NCBI GenBank assembly: GCA_029224185.1
Contig: CM055192.1
Coordinates: forward strand, 20,672,739 to 20,736,738
DNA: 64,000 nucleotides
DNA from: Karalla daura
Lineage: Eukaryota > Chordata > Actinopteri > Chaetodontiformes > Leiognathidae
Reading direction: 5' to 3'
In this document: positions 27,703-41,275 of the stretch, piece by piece
How positions within the stretch are numbered: the stretch's first letter is position 1
Layout: each line of letters begins with the position of its first letter
Program-made: the position numbers and the translations under genes
The notes under the pieces: generated by a model
The model's input: only the letters and a program-made list of their open reading frames with translations
What the model was told of the DNA's origin: nothing
Database searches by the model: none

Positions 27703-30700
27703 CAAGAGATCATGTTGGCCCATTAATATACCTTCATCCTGTGCAACAAAAATAAATGGACTCCAACTCCAACCAAGTCAGTATTGCATAGAAATCTGAG
27801 AAAAGTGCATTTAATTTCAGTATAAATAGCCATGACATGTTGTAAAAATATATAATGTCACTTATTTCTGAGTTTCTAAATAGTCATCATATCTAATGAA
27901 CAGCGTGATACAGACTTCACTCTAATCAAAGGCTCTTTTGTTGGCAAACTTCTACATGATCTCTTTCAAGTGCCTCTCCAAGATGTTGAAAAAAAAATCC
28001 ATCTCTGCCTTGTTGGGGCCAATACAAATGTCTGCCTTTGATCTCAGCAGGAGTTAAGTTGTTTTTCATACCGATTCTTGACCCCTTTCAGCTGGGAGAT
28101 GTTTAAATGAGCTGAGGTTTTGTTTCCATTTGCTCAGCTTTTCTCCGACAATGTCACGCTGGGATGGAAAGATACAATCGTGGAAAGGTTGAGGATATAA
28201 GACGAATCAAGCATACCCCTCCTCTGCCTTACTTGATTTTAATTTGGTTTCCAATAGAAACAGGGGCAGAGCTCTGATAATGGTGTGTGTGCACTTCACT
28301 GATATCCTGAACAGTGTTGGATGCCGTGCCCTTTGTCAGCACTAACTCATTCTCAGCGGTGGCGGAGCACCTAATTTTATTAAAGCAATTCAAGGTTTTT
28401 CTCTGCACACTTTTGAGGGTTTGTCTAAAAATCTCTTAACTCTTCCATGAATTGAGTGCGTGGGCAAACCCTGCACGACCTTCACTGCCAGCTATACGAC
28501 TGTTAATCACAGCTTTAAAGCAAGCTGGGCGAGGTGTCATCTTCAGTATCTTTTGGTGCTAATTTTCATTTCCAGCTAAAGAAAATTGAAGTTTATTTAC
28601 CAGGTAACTACTTTACAGAGCACTATGAACTATAGGCTGAGGAGACACAAGCCTGGACTAGATGACTAGTATTCTCCTGCCTTTGTTTCGTGTGTTTCTC
28701 AGCTTTCTTGCAGATTGATCAGTTTCCTTTCACACACACAATGCTGGCAGAGACTAGAGTTTATGCTGCAGTGACCATGTGTAGATATGCTAAACTTCAC
28801 ATCTCTTGCTGCTTTGCCTCTGATGGAAATGTACAGGGGGGGATGCTGGCTGTGCTCTCTGGATTTGACATTTTCTGTAAGTGCTTTTTGTGTGGTATCC
28901 ACCATATTTAGGTTGCCGACTGCTGTTGTCTACTTGTCTTGAAATGTGCTGGAGTGATTTTCCATGCGGCTTCTCTCAAATGTCACGAGTGGATGTGTGA
29001 CTTCCTGGACAATGGGACATTTAGAGCACTTGCAGTTTTAAATTCATCACATTGTTATCCGTCCTATGTGGAGGATCAACTATCTCTTGACCTCACTTAG
29101 CATGATCCATCGTGCAGCCGCGGCTGCTGGCAGGAACAAGGAGTTATGCTCTCGTACATTGACTCTCTGACACCAGGGTGACAGGGTGCTTGAAATACTG
29201 CTGGTCAACCTCCAGTTGATCTCTCAGTAACCTGTGTTTCCAGCCAAGACACCGCAAAAAGGTCATTGCATACAGCCAGAGGGCAAGTAGGAGCAGAGAG
29301 AGAGCAGGCCAACCGAACACATCCTTTTACATAACAGTCATCGCAGATGGGTTGTAGAAACCCACGTAGAGGACCTTGGTTTCATTGTTAGGCCTTCTTC
29401 ATACTTGAACAAAATGTTAAGAAGTGTTTCATAACTATTTTAGGTCAGTGTGCGCTGACACTTGTAGAAAATGTGCTTTGAAGATTAAAGTGTGACTTGT
29501 TCTTTGATTAAACTCTCGGAGTTCAATAAGATAAATTCCAGAATCATTGTTCTTTATTCATGTGACTGTCAAACTCTCCAAACAGTTCTTGAGTTATTTA
29601 TATGTGCGGTGAAGCTGAAGATGAAAGAAGAGTAAACTTTATCAGGCACTGGGATGAAATAAACAGGTCTAATCTCTATTTAATTCTCAATCCAAACTAG
29701 AATTTTAATAATCTTTGAAGACAAGAGCTTATGTTAGACTTACATTTGAATTATTACTTATTCAAGACTCTACCTCAACAGCACATTGCTACCTTATCAT
29801 TGTGCAAATAAAGAAAACCGCACCAAGTATGTCTGCTGTTCCTTCCAGCATTATTTATACAGAATACAGCGCACTGTGTTTTTTCCGTTTTATTTTTTGT
29901 GTTGCTCGGCTTTAAGCTCCACGCTGTGCAGCTTGGGACGACGTTCACAGGTCGTGAGCGTTCCTGGCTGGAGCCATTTTATCACAGCTTCGTGTCACAG
30001 CAACTACAGCTGATAATGAAACGAGGCGAAAGGGTTGAGGTGAGAAGTAGGACAAAACCTCGGGGCACAGACTCTCCCCAGCATCTCATTTCAACCCTCA
30101 GCCTCTTGTAAGGATGAAGCCATGGGAGCTGTGTTTGTGTCTTTATACTGTACGATTTTATGTGTGTGTTTGTGTCTTTGTATGTGTGTGTGTGTGTGTG
30201 TAATCGTCCTGAGCGCTCTCTCCCTGGAGTCCAGGGATGCTTAGTGGGGTAGGGCTCTGGACTGCCCTCGATAAGGACGTCCAACGACGTGAGCCACATG
30301 CAACTTGTAGATAAAATAAAAGGACAAAGAGCGAGAAAAGAATGAAGGCCGCAAACAAACTCCGATTTTTTAACCGGGTTGATTCTCTCTCTCTCTCTCT
30401 CTGCAGAATCAAGGTTACAGCGAGCTAGAGCAGACGCATTTCCAGACACTGTAACAGGATTAGTTTCACCATAGTGTCTGATGCAGCTGTGTGTGAATGT
30501 TTCAGCGTGAGTGTTTGAGTGTGTGTGTGTTTTTCTGTGCAACCTCCCCCACCACCCCCAAACACACATACTTGCATAAACACACACACTTAGCGCAATG
30601 GCAGGGAGCTCTACAAAGGACTTTATAGGGTTATTTAGGGATTTATTTTTTATTTGACTCTAAAGAGTGCTCATTTTCATAAAGTGTGGAGGTGGAATTT

Positions 30701-31044
30701 AGAGGGGGGACACATTATTTGAGTAAATGCCACATTACCATTCAGAGCCAGACAGACTTGACTGTTATGTCCTATGGCTGTAGATGGTCTTGACCAGTGG
30801 CAAAGAGCTAAGCACAACCACTGCTTACAACTCTCTGGAAATTAATCATTATCCAGCTGGAAGAAAAGAAGATGTATAAATGACATTTAGGTCATTTTGA
30901 TGTCTTGCTTAAAAAAAAAAAAAAATCACCAGGGCCTTGAGTTTGTGTGGGTGGTGGCCTATACAGGAGCAAGCTTACTGACATAGGTCAACTCAAGGAA
31001 TGAGGATGGATTTAACTAGAAACCACAGTTTTGTGATTAGGTAT
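27703..31044. other. Noncoding, mostly unique sequence
   Basis: It includes the TG and CT tracts at 30182-30402 and an A-run at 30911-30926. The 201-codon minus-strand open frame at 29982-30587 is largely translated microsatellite. No exon is supported. Confidence 0.55.
30182..30201. repeat. Short (TG)n tract near a (CT)n tract
   Basis: A 20-bp TG tract. A 19-bp CT tract follows at 30384-30402, and loose TG-rich sequence at 30515-30532. They give rise to a spurious minus-strand open frame rich in His and Thr. Confidence 0.8.
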
Positions 31045-31116
31045 GAGAACATGCAAACTCCACAGAAGGGTCTTTGTTTCGACTGGGAATTGAACTCCGG
31101 ACGTTCTCACTGTGAG
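31045..31116 (-). repeat. SINE-like repeat head fragment (copy F)
   Basis: Only the head third remains: gagaacatgcaaactccac, then a degenerate box B (AGTTCAATTCC on the minus strand), then acgttctcactgtgag. Confidence 0.6.
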
Positions 31117-31662
31117 TTCTGTGGTTGAGTTAAACTTTGAAAACAACAATGTTCACAAAAACCTGCAAACATTTATGGACTGTGGTGGTAGTGGTAGTGC
31201 TTTCCAACTAAATATCTTTTGCTGAAATATACTATTGAATTTCCTGCTGAGTCTATGCTACTTGGATTGGTGTTCACCTCTAGAACACCTCTCAGTCAAA
31301 TACTAAATTGGTAGCATTTTGTTTCAGGTCCATAATATGCCTGGTATGTGGTTTTTTTGTCTTGAGTGTATTTGAGCAGAGCTGATACCATATAACAGAC
31401 ACAACTCTATACATTGGTTGTAATTGTCCCATTTCAGAATGTTACAGAGTTAAATCATTAAATATTTACATATCACCGTGTACAGGGAATAACACACTAA
31501 AGCTGCGTTTAGCATCTGTTTCTCATTTTGCCATAGCTGGATGACACTATTTTGACGTCTCTATCCCTGTACAGCCTTGAGATGAGGGGCTTTGGATTAT
31601 TGATCGAAAATGTCATGTAAAAATTTGGCTTTCAGGGCGTGTAGAGTGACTGACGGGGCTCA

Positions 31663-31702
31663 AAGAGAGAGAGAGGAAGAGAGAGAGAGAGAGAGAGAGA
31701 GG
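31663..31702. repeat. (GA)n tract
   Basis: About 40 bp of GA units with one ggaa interruption near 31674. Confidence 0.85.
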
Positions 31703-32904
31703 CAAGGCTGAGATATCGACGCTTTTCCTGCTCAGGAAACTGGATTTTAAACCTTTGTGAATTCAGCTGATCAAAGTGGCAACACCTGGAGACACATTCA
31801 ACAAAGAGACGCCGGAGGATGCCTCTTCTGTGACATTAAGTCTCTGAAACATAGTTTGAAGTTAATAAGAAGTGAAAGAAGTTTTTCAAATGTAAAACCT
31901 CAAAGGTGTGCACGGAGGCAACTGCAGGCATTGATTTTGCTCCACCTCACTCCCCAGGTATTTTTCAGGCAGCCAACAGGGCTGATTGAGATTTGGCTCC
32001 AGCGATACTGTGGCGGCGTCTAAGACATGCAGGTAGGAAGTGTCTTATCTCCTCCTGAAGAACTCCTGGGGAAGGTACAACAAACTCGATCACACAAGGG
32101 CACTGAGTCACTTTAAGAGTAATCTTTGGCTTTTTCTCTGCTGGAGTGCTCTGTGGCATTGTCAGGAAAATCCCTTTTTTTCTCTCCTTTTGCAATATCT
32201 TCTTAAGCATGGCGGGCGAAGCCCCATTGAGCTCACAGTGGTTGGTAGCAGAACACAGAGAAACGAATCTGTATCTGAGGGTGGAAAACAGGAGTAAAAA
32301 TGCTTTGACAATGCTTCACTTCACATTTTTTTCTCACGGGAACAGACCTGAATCAAAGCTCAAGCTTTTTGACTGATATTTATACATGAATAATTCTGGC
32401 TGTGCACAGTGTGAAAATACAAGGTACAGTGCATGTTATTTAGGACAAATGACTTTCTCATCAGCTGTACTGTAACGACGACATGGCATCTTAAGATGGC
32501 AAACATGGCTCACATGAAGAGGCTTATTTTCTTTGTGCATTTTAGAGATGAATCCAAAGGCTCACTGCACAGAGCTGCACAGGCTCGATAGCATTTAACT
32601 GACGTCAACAATGTTTCCCCTAAAAGGTAAAATCCATTCAGCACAGCTCTAATTATTTGTTATAAAGACTTGCCTCTTGTAATTAGTGACTGGCTGCATT
32701 TTACATTATGTATTTTAATGAACACAACGCACATGCAAAAATGAATTCTGCTTCAAGTGAATATGAACAAGAAGATAACAAGCTGTGACACACTAGGAGC
32801 AGAGAGAGTTCCCCACTTTAAGAAGCAGTTACTTGTTGCAGATGCTCACAGCTATGTTTATTATTAAGTGCACACACTAAGAGCACACGCAGATGAGCAC
32901 ATGG

Positions 32905-33080
32905 GTTAGTAGAAGGTCAGTGATTCAACCATTGGTAGAGCAGACCAACCCTGTCTCTGCCACCGATGTCTAAATGGGAGTTATTCAATGAATGTGACTT
33001 CTGTCTGTTGAGTGCCCCTCGAGTGGCCTAGAAAGTACTAGAAAAGTACTATATAAGAACCGATCCTTTTACCATTTACG
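32905..33080 (+). repeat. Second SINE-like family with ctatataa/taccattta tail
   Basis: The segment ends in agtactagaaaagtactata, taagaacc and ttttaccatttac, which resembles the tail of a widespread teleost tRNA-derived repeat (agaaaagcgctatataaa followed by taccattt units). A degenerate box-B-like word (gtgattcaacc) lies near the left end. The family name is not assigned. Confidence 0.5.
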
Positions 33081-33766
33081 TACATGACTTCATATGGTGG
33101 GAGATGTGATGTTTTGTGATGTTTTTGATGCCCGGTTTGAAAACAAAGAAGCTGAAAGATGAGCAACCTCTGGCTGCTTGAGGTTACCTGAAAGTTCATC
33201 CCCCATAGAAATAAGATGGTTACTTACTGGTGCCAAATTTCCAGCCCAGTGCCACTGAACAAAGCATAACAGTTCTATTGTGAGTGAATCCATTCACATT
33301 CTGTAGCCCGAGGAAAAAAACTGGGATATGGAGGGGTTTTTATGTGACAAAGAAGCTGATGGAAGCCACAGGAGGTTTTTAGTTTGAATAAGTGGCACAT
33401 ATGATTTTGAAAGGTGAATTTTTGATTATTTCAGGTTGCAAACTTGAAGTGTTCACAGGTCTGAATAAAAACCTTAATTTTATGGTGCAAAAAAAAAAAG
33501 TTTTCCCATTCCAGACTCTTTTAACAGCTTTTTTAAGATGTTGTTCATTACGAAGCAGTGGGTGCTTCACTGCGAGGTTGCAGTTATTAACTTAAAAAGT
33601 TAGCTGAGAGTTAAGCAAACTCATGAGCTTTAATACACGCTCAAGTATTTGAAATTCACCGTCCTGCCATTTTAATTAAGGGCAGAGAGACATCTTATCT
33701 CTGCTCTAATTAATAGAAAAGAACACAGTTTCTGCACTGCAGAATAAAAAATGGTGTGTGTGCACT

Positions 33767-33770
<4 letters not shown>

Positions 33771-33806
<36 letters not shown>
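33771..33806. repeat. (TG)18 microsatellite
   Basis: A perfect 36-bp tract in unique sequence. No SINE-like flanks are visible. Confidence 0.95.
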
Positions 33807-33810
<4 letters not shown>

Positions 33811-34784
33811 TGGCAGAGGTGATGCACCACGCACTAATGTGACAGAAAAATAAAACAGACTACTCATCCCTTCAAGCCACTTATCTACTATTTTCCCCTT
33901 GAACCCTGTGGCTGTTTATGCTGAATGTTTCCCTCATTATCTGATACTGAAGGCAAATATTATTAAAGGTTGTCCAGCACATCCACACAGAAAAAAAAGG
34001 TAAAGGTGCATAATTATTTTACATTCTGAGATGGTATTATCTCAGAATCACAAATTAATCATCTCGCCTCAATATTAAACTGCAGTTTATATCTCAAGAG
34101 GATAAAGTGATGATTATCCTGATAACAATCAAATTAAGATTAACAATTACAATTTAATTAAAAATTATAATATAATATAATAATATATTTTTTAAGCACC
34201 TTGAATGTCACTGCAAAATTGCATGATAATTAACCTATTCCATAAATATGTTGTAGCAGAACATACATAATACTAAAATATTTGTAATGAAAGGCAGGTA
34301 TTTATGCTCATGTGATTAACTGCTTCACACCTGGTCAGTATTAGAATTTTATATTTTCAGACCAAAGTCTATTACTGTTTCTCTCTCAGTAAACAAAACA
34401 GCGTTTGCTAAGATGATGCAATGACTATTTCTCAAATTTAATATCTTAATAAGTTATCTTGATTTATCTACACAGGATTAGCAAGATTGCTGATGTCTCA
34501 TCGTTGAGAGATATTTTCGGGACACTGAGCTTGTTTTTAGATAAGCAGATTAAAGCACAACAACAGCAATAAAAAATAAAAAAGCTCTTTGCTTGTTTTA
34601 GTACAAAAACAAGACAGAAAGTCTACAGAGCCTCGCTGGTAGCTGCTCTTGGCTATTTTCTTAGATTAGCATGTTGGTCGGACAACAGAAAGCACAAAGC
34701 GCTGTTGAGATGACAGAGAGAGAGGAAATGAAGTCAGGGGATATTTCACTGAAGATGATGAATTGATTGAATGCATCGTGGACA

Positions 34785-34786
<2 letters not shown>

Positions 34787-34837
<51 letters not shown>
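34787..34837. repeat. (AC)25 microsatellite
   Basis: A perfect 51-bp tract preceded by gtggacaggac. That word weakly resembles the SINE-like family but is too short to assign. Confidence 0.95.
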
Positions 34838-34839
<2 letters not shown>

Positions 34840-35439
34840 GCAGGGGCAAACGTAGGGGCAAACGTCTTCACATGACCTAACAACACCACATTTCCGGTGG
34901 ATTCAGAAGCTTATGTCTTTTTTTTTATAAAAGCAGGTGTTACTTTTGTTTTAGGGCGAGAAGGGCAGTGGTTTGATTCACTTACACAGACTCATCATTG
35001 TTTAAGTTCTCTCATTACGCTGTGAGAACCAAGGTATATGGAAAGGCGTAAAAAGTGATGGCTTCTTTAAAATGGTCAGATGTATGTCCACATTGTACCC
35101 GAAACTACTGTAATAGAGAGTGAATGTACAGATATTCTCACTTCTGCTGTAAGCGCCTAGCTTTATATCAAGTCCAGAAAACTTTTGTTGCTCTCGAAGA
35201 GGTGATTTGGGTCATAGCACGGGCAGGTAGACAGATCCAAACAGCAACAAGAAAAACAGCATTACAACCACAGCAACAACACACTGCATCAGCCCCTCCA
35301 GCCTTCTGAACTGATGCAATCCAGAGGTGAGTGAATGAATATGGAAATCGCATCCACACACCAACATGTTGTTGTGAGCTAGTTGCACCTCATCAGGTCA
35401 TCGTCTTCCAGCTGCATATTTAGAAATATTCATACACGT

Positions 35440-36180
35440 GTACATAGAGTAAATTATTTCTCTGAATGATTTGTCATTTGCGCTTGCAGGCGGTTGCTTC
35501 AGCTCTGATGTAGTGCAGCTGAGAGTGGCTACACGCAGCACTCTCGTGTTCACCTGTGATCGCTTCACTTCAAAGAGTGAGAGATCTACCACAGCCGAGT
35601 CCAGCTTTCACCCTCTCAGTTGTTTGGGAGGCAGTATTTATTTATTATCTCCTAAGTTTCTGCCTGGAGAACTGTAAACACGCTGTATCGTAATCTCATT
35701 CTTGCAACAAGGTAGAATCATCAATTATACAAAACTGCAGCTGCAAAATTAAAAAGCGCAGTCTACAAAATGAATACGCTGCACACTCCGGTTCCCAGTG
35801 CCGCTGCTGCTCAGTGGCCCTGTTATATTTAGCCTCAATAATGCTTCCTGATAACTCAAAAAGTAATTTCCCGTCCAGTTACAACTAACGTGACCCTTCA
35901 AGGCGCCGCTGCCGATTGCAACTGGAACATATCCTCCATCCTCCCACACTGCACAATTACAGGTGCACGCAGTAAATACCGCGGCTAATATATGCAGGAT
36001 ATCTCATAGTGCCTCTTATCAGCCAATCTTCTCATTTTGGAGAAATACTTCACGAGTGCCAAGAAATAATAGGGCTGGCCTCTGTGTTAATTGCATTTTG
36101 AGATTCAGAATTATACACCAGTAGGAGCCCGAATCAAGTTATTTCTGAGCAGCTACGGGGAGGATTCCTTGGGAATGTTA
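35440..36180. promoter_or_regulatory. Long CNE-like block
   Basis: About 740 bp without repeats. It contains aatgatttgtcatttgcgc, gcctcaataatgcttcctg, ggcgccgctgccgattgc, accgcggctaatatatgc and gttaattgcattttgag. CpG content is above the local background. This is one of the longest unique stretches in the window. Confidence 0.33.
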
Positions 36181-36240
36181 AGTTTGTACAATCTAGTCTA
36201 CAATGTATACATATGCTGTATGATGCACACACGGCACAGT

Positions 36241-36372
36241 GGAAAATTAGAGTCTCAATTCTATCTCTATGCATGCTTCTGGACAGTGGAAACCAGACTG
36301 GTGCAATGTGCAAACTACACAAAAAGACCCTCAGTGCAACCAGGAATTTAATCAGGGACCTTTTTGTTGAGT
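36241..36372 (-). repeat. Degenerate SINE-like repeat fragment (copy G)
   Basis: The weak but ordered blocks are tagagtctcaatt, gcatgcttctggacagtgg, gtgcaaactacacaaaaag and a decayed box B region ending near 36370. Confidence 0.5.
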
Positions 36373-36739
36373 TGACAGTCCCCTCCTGTTTTTGTAAAAA
36401 ACTGTAAAAACAAACCATCTGAATGAAAATGCATTAGAGGATTCATAGCAGACTATTTAGAAACCCAAAAGTACAAGCTCTCATGAATTTCTTAAAGGCT
36501 GAGTCATCACTGTGAATCATCAGTCAGTAACAGTCACAAAGGAATATATTTGTTTAAATCAAAATGTGAGGGAAATGAAAAAAAAGCAAAAAAACTAAAC
36601 ACGCATCTCAAATATGAATGCAAACAAACATGGAGTGGTGTCGAATTTCAAACAGTGGGTAATGGCAGGTCACCAAGAGAGTATTATAAACTACAAAGGC
36701 TTTGGAGCTGGTGGGCACGCGGGGCATTGAAATCTAAGA

Positions 36740-37110
36740 GAAGTTGATCCAGCAGCAGCGCAGTTCATTTCTGTAATCAAGCTCCCGAGTCACTTGCCAC
36801 CTGCCGTCACCGCTTCTCCAAACACATTATAGACTGCCGCATTGCGAGGGAAACCGGAAAATGCTTATTTTCCATTATCTGGGATTTACACTGGGACAAC
36901 AATGAAGAGTCTCTGACGATTAAATGCGCCCCAAGCCAAGGAAATGTCACGGTGACGCTTCCAAGTTCATCTGAATGAGAGGATTGCGGAGTGACGTGGA
37001 TGAGGATGAGAGGAGCGTTAAACGCTGATAGAGAGTGTGTTAATATTTGGCTCAGTTATGAATACTGCGTCACCAGAAGCGTGTAAAGCTTGTTTCGAGT
37101 TCCTCTGCAA
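36740..37110. promoter_or_regulatory. CNE-like block next to the Tc1 relic
   Basis: Unique, CpG-bearing sequence (gctcccgagtcacttgcc, acgattaaatgcgcccc, gagtgacgtggatgagg, atgaatactgcgtcacc), ending about 140 bp before the transposon relic. Confidence 0.3.
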
Positions 37111-37249
37111 AACTTTCTACAAACGGTTTTTCAGGGACAAGGGAAAACTTTTCAACCAAGTTAGGATTAAGACCTAAAAACTCAGATTGACTGCGAAAAC
37201 AGACATGGAACAGTGAATAATGAAATACAACAATTCAATGAAATACCCT

Positions 37250-37814
37250 GAATTGCCAAAAGTACTGCCAAAAAGGTCACCTGCCTCGACTTGCACATGA
37301 CCTAAAGTGCACATCCTGCTCTTAATCCATAGGTTTTAATATGCCATCTGTCCACTCTTTACAGCTATAAAGGCTTTAAGTCTTCTGGGAAGGCTTTCCA
37401 CAAGGTTTTGGAATGTGTTTATGGGAAACTCTATACAGACCAATCAAGTTCATCCACACCACACTCTCTCATTCATGTATTCATGGACTTTGTTTCGTGC
37501 ACTCCAAAACTGTTCCCACAAAGTTGGGAGCATGGAATAGTCCAACATCTCTTCATAAGCATTCAGAGTGCTCAGCCATGGAAACCCATTCCATGAAGCT
37601 CTCTACTCACTGTTCTTGAGCTAATCTGAAGGCCACATGAAGTGTGGAGGTTTGTGACTTCTGCACACGATATGCCTCAGCATCCGCTGACCAATGCTGT
37701 CTGCATGCAATCTGCATGTCTTGGTACTTGCTTTTATACACCTGTGGCCATGGACATGATTGGAACACATTTTCAATTATTTGGATGGATGAGTGAAAAC
37801 TTTCCGCAATATAG
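37250..37814 (-). mobile_element. Internally deleted Tc1-like DNA transposon relic
   Basis: The block matches the common teleost Tc1-like element, with the transposase reading on the minus strand. Two coding islands can be translated: LHGMGFHG (37575-37598, from the N-terminal DNA-binding part) and SMLPTLWEQ (37510-37536, from the catalytic half). In an intact transposase of about 340 residues these are well over a hundred residues apart. Here only about 40 bp separate them, so most of the middle is deleted. The outer ends are degenerate inverted repeats: attgccaaaagtact at the left (about 37252) against attgcggaaagtttt read inward from the right (to about 37811). Stops interrupt every frame and no clean TA target duplication remains. 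The relic cannot encode a working transposase. Confidence 0.85.
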
Positions 37815-38830
37815 CCTGCATCTTTTTGGTAGGGATGAGGACATAGCTATTGTGGATAGTAGTTTGTATTTTCTTGCATCCAGAAAGTTTTGAAAATGTT
37901 AAAATGAAACAGACAAAAACATTAACTTAAATTGATATTTTCCACCTTAGGCAGATGTATTGTATATCCCTGTGTGTGGAAACTATTTCTGCATGATTAA
38001 GCATTTAAAGGTTGAGACATTTAAAGCTGCTGTAGCTGCCTCTAGCTTCAGACACACTCCTGATCTGGTTTGAATTGCTTAATAATTAAATTGAGAAAAA
38101 GCAGTTAATGCAAAGTCAAGCTGTTCAAAGTCTGGTTCATATTAATCAAGAAAATTGTAAGTGCTGTAAAAAAAAGTTCTCAAAACCAACTATGCATTGA
38201 TTAAGTCCATCTGTTACCACTGATAACACAGAATAGATGCATGTATTAAACCAGGCCTGAAATCTCTACCTCACTTGAGCTGAAAGTGCAATTTTATTCA
38301 TCTCAATAAAATTCAACTTTAACTTGAGTAAGAGGATGATAATCACAAAACTAAAAACAATCCAAGGCAAAAAACTAAAAGATTTGCATAATAATAAGAC
38401 TGAAAAAAAGCATACATAATGCAAATGACCTGGATAACAAGTGTGGGAGTTATGGTGTCATGATTTATGGGGATTTAATTAAAGGACCAAATATAATATT
38501 AAAGAAAAACAGGCTCGAACATGAGTTCAGAAACCAGACAAAGTATGAAACCTTTTTTAGGGGCTTGAAAAGCAAAGTACACATGCATTCATTAAAAAAA
38601 CAGGTGTGGTGAAAACAGGACCCGAGAAAAAAAATCAAGAACATGAGACAAGTCAACAAGGAACTGCTTGGTGAAGCAGTGCTGGTTTGGATCTAGTGCT
38701 TAATATGGAACACTTTTTTTCTGCCTTGGCTGTTTCTGTCTTGCTCTCAACCCTGAAAAAACAGTAGCAGAGTTGCACCAATTCTTTGCTTGGCTAGAAG
38801 TCAAAGAACTGCTTACTTTAGAGGTTGGGG
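37815..38830. other. Noncoding AT-rich sequence right of the Tc1 relic
   Basis: No feature is seen. Confidence 0.5.
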
Positions 38831-39000
38831 GTGGAGTTATACACCATCCGCTCTCATACTTGTGCTTAATGACAATTTTACAGTCTCCAATCCACAGAAA
38901 CATGCATGTTTTTTTGTTTTTTCTGACTATGGGAAGAAAACTCACACAGCCATGGGAAAAGCTGCAAACTCCAAACAGAAATGTCTGAGATTCAAAGCCA
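38831..39000 (-). repeat. Degenerate SINE-like repeat fragment (copy H)
   Basis: The blocks acaccatccgctctcatac, ttacagtctccaatcc, acatgcatgttttttt, ctgcaaactccaaacag and a decayed head follow in family order. Confidence 0.5.
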
Positions 39001-40245
39001 GGAACAAAAAAACAAGACCGCTGGAGTAGTTTTGAACCTATAAAAAAACCTATAAGAGAGAAGGAATGGGTGTGATGAAACAGCTAAAGAAGTAAAAGTA
39101 ATACTCTTGGGACCAATAAAAGACCTTGGTTGAAATGGTAACGTGGACAAGGACAATTCCAGAATATTTTAATGTCGGATGATGGAGGTAAAGAAAACAG
39201 GCAATGTCACACATTGAACATTTACTGTCCTTTTTATTTCCAGAGGAAGAAACAATACAGATCTACATGGCTGGTACCAGCACAGCTAACAGCACAGCCA
39301 ACAAAACATGATTCTTTTTGTGTGAGCACCATGCGCTGACTGCCTTGGACAAGGATATTTATATGCAGTCTGTTATTATCTATGAGAAGAATAGGTATCC
39401 TGCTGGCCTCTCGTGTCTGCATTTAGACCTCAAGTTCTGCAATTACCCATGTAGATTAGACAGGAACCGAGCGGGCTGCAGATCAGTGTGTTGTACAGAG
39501 CTTCTAAGGCTCAGAGGGAGGTGGAAGTTATTTCTGCATACTGGAATTATTTAAAAGGCGTTGTTTGGTTTATCAGGAGGGGCTCATGTGGTAGATGGCA
39601 AAGGGGCCGATTCTTAAATATCACTTTTCTTCTCCCTCATATTCCAGCAGCAGAGACTAACCTTGTGAAAGTCTGTCAGCGTTTGCTTTATTGTCAACCT
39701 ACCACCATATGCAGTGAGTCAAAACCACATTTCACTCAGACCATTGACAAACAACTGTTACAGGCTGAACCTAATGTGTGTGGCTTATGTGTGTGAGTGG
39801 TGCTGTGTATTTAATCTAGGAGGTATGAGATGTTAGTGTGCTGGTATGGTGCGTGACATCAGACAGGTGCACAATGGAACAAGAAAGAGGCATGTGCCAT
39901 GCCGGGGTGATAAGCCTACACAACTTTGCCTGTTTTTGAGATATTCCCTCTATATAAAGAGTTGAAAATTAATGAGAGAGGCTGTGCATCATTCATTACC
40001 TGCTGGAATAAAGTGTATTTCCTCAGTGTGGATAAAGAAGAAACGTTTTTTTCTTCTATGTTTTGCTGCCAAATGTAGCTAACACAAACTAAAGGAGTTA
40101 ATGGTTTTTGGGAGTCCCTTTACCATGGTTCGGGGGTCTGTCAGCTTGCTGTTGGTAACATAACACTATAAACAAAATAATACCATTAAGGAATATGTAA
40201 AACAATAAGATGAAGTGAAATAAGCACAACAATCAATTTCTTCAA

Positions 40246-40275
40246 TATCTTGCCCAAGGATACTTCAACATGTTA
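40246..40275 (-). repeat. Small fragment of the second SINE-like family
   Basis: The bases cttgcccaaggatacttc are the reverse complement of the gaagtatccttgggcaag segment typical of the same teleost repeat type as at 32905. Only about 30 bp remain. Confidence 0.4.
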
Positions 40276-41059
40276 TAACGGCTAGGCTGGAGCCAATCAC
40301 AGTGATGTGAATCACAGTCGTACATGTGTAATGCTGTAAAGCTATGACAGGTGTACTCCATAACGTCTGTCTGAGCCACCATATGTAGCCTGTGGGATGT
40401 GGTGACTGAAAGCTAGTTGGACACTTAAAACACTAATGCTCGCAGGCAGCTGAGGGTGGAAGCAAAGAGCCTGGATGCCGAGATGTTTCAGCTGAGTGGA
40501 AATGATATTTTACATGATGGAAATCCTTCTGGAACAAAGGCACGCACTCGCTACACAGTGCGTGCCGCAGGCTACAGCTTCGCTGTGGTACTTATTACAC
40601 TACCACTGTGGATTAGTTGAAAACTTTGTCACACTTCTCTCCTCGTTTCAATAACTGTTGAGAGAAGGTCACCAGAGCAGAGAGGGTTTTTTTTAATGCT
40701 TCGTGCCTTCTGAAGGCGCAGCTTTGTCAAAACCGTGTATTTTCCAGTGTGTGTACAAGACGTTGAAGAAATATCAATCAAGCTTAGCCCTCATGGTGCT
40801 TTTTCTTCTTTTTTCTTTGTTTTGTTAACTACATAAAACTACATAAAGACCATTATTGCCCACTGGCTTGGTATGCTTTAGTTCTTGAAACTGTTTTTCC
40901 ACTCTCGGAGTATAGACATAGTTTAGAAGATGAATGACTGTGTGGACACAACAAGAGGAACTAGGCAGGATGCTATGGTCAGTGCAACAATCACAGGCCC
41001 AAGTGCTGCAAAATCTACTCAAGAGTACACAGTTCATTGTAAGTATATCATCATTTGTC

Positions 41060-41275
41060 ATCAATCTATCTATCAATCCATTCAACCAACCAGCAATCAA
41101 TCATCCATACCCACTTTGTAAGAGCGCCCCTCGGAGGTCACCATTCACAAGTCTCCAGAGAACTTAAATATGGATGTAGACATGGGAAAACATGAAAACT
41201 CCAAACTAAAGTGTACTTGGTCCTACCTGGATTCGAACTGAGGAGCTTCTTTCTGTGAGCGATATCCAATGTTTT
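41060..41275 (-). repeat. Degenerate SINE-like repeat (copy I)
   Basis: The copy begins near tcatccatacccac, continues through caccattcacaagtctccag and gaaaactccaaactaaag, and ends with a head whose minus strand reads AGTTCGAATCC, one mismatch from box B. Confidence 0.6.

Larger units (their letters stand above)
31117..35439. other. Noncoding sequence with microsatellites
   Basis: It contains the GA tract at 31663, the second SINE-like family at 32905, the TG tract at 33771, an extremely AT-rich patch at 34130-34195 and the AC tract at 34787. No exon is supported. Confidence 0.55.

Noticed and set aside
29982..30587. 201-codon minus-strand open frame, the longest in the window
   Set aside because: Much of it is His/Thr and Arg/Glu repeats from TG and CT microsatellites. 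No recognisable protein is seen.
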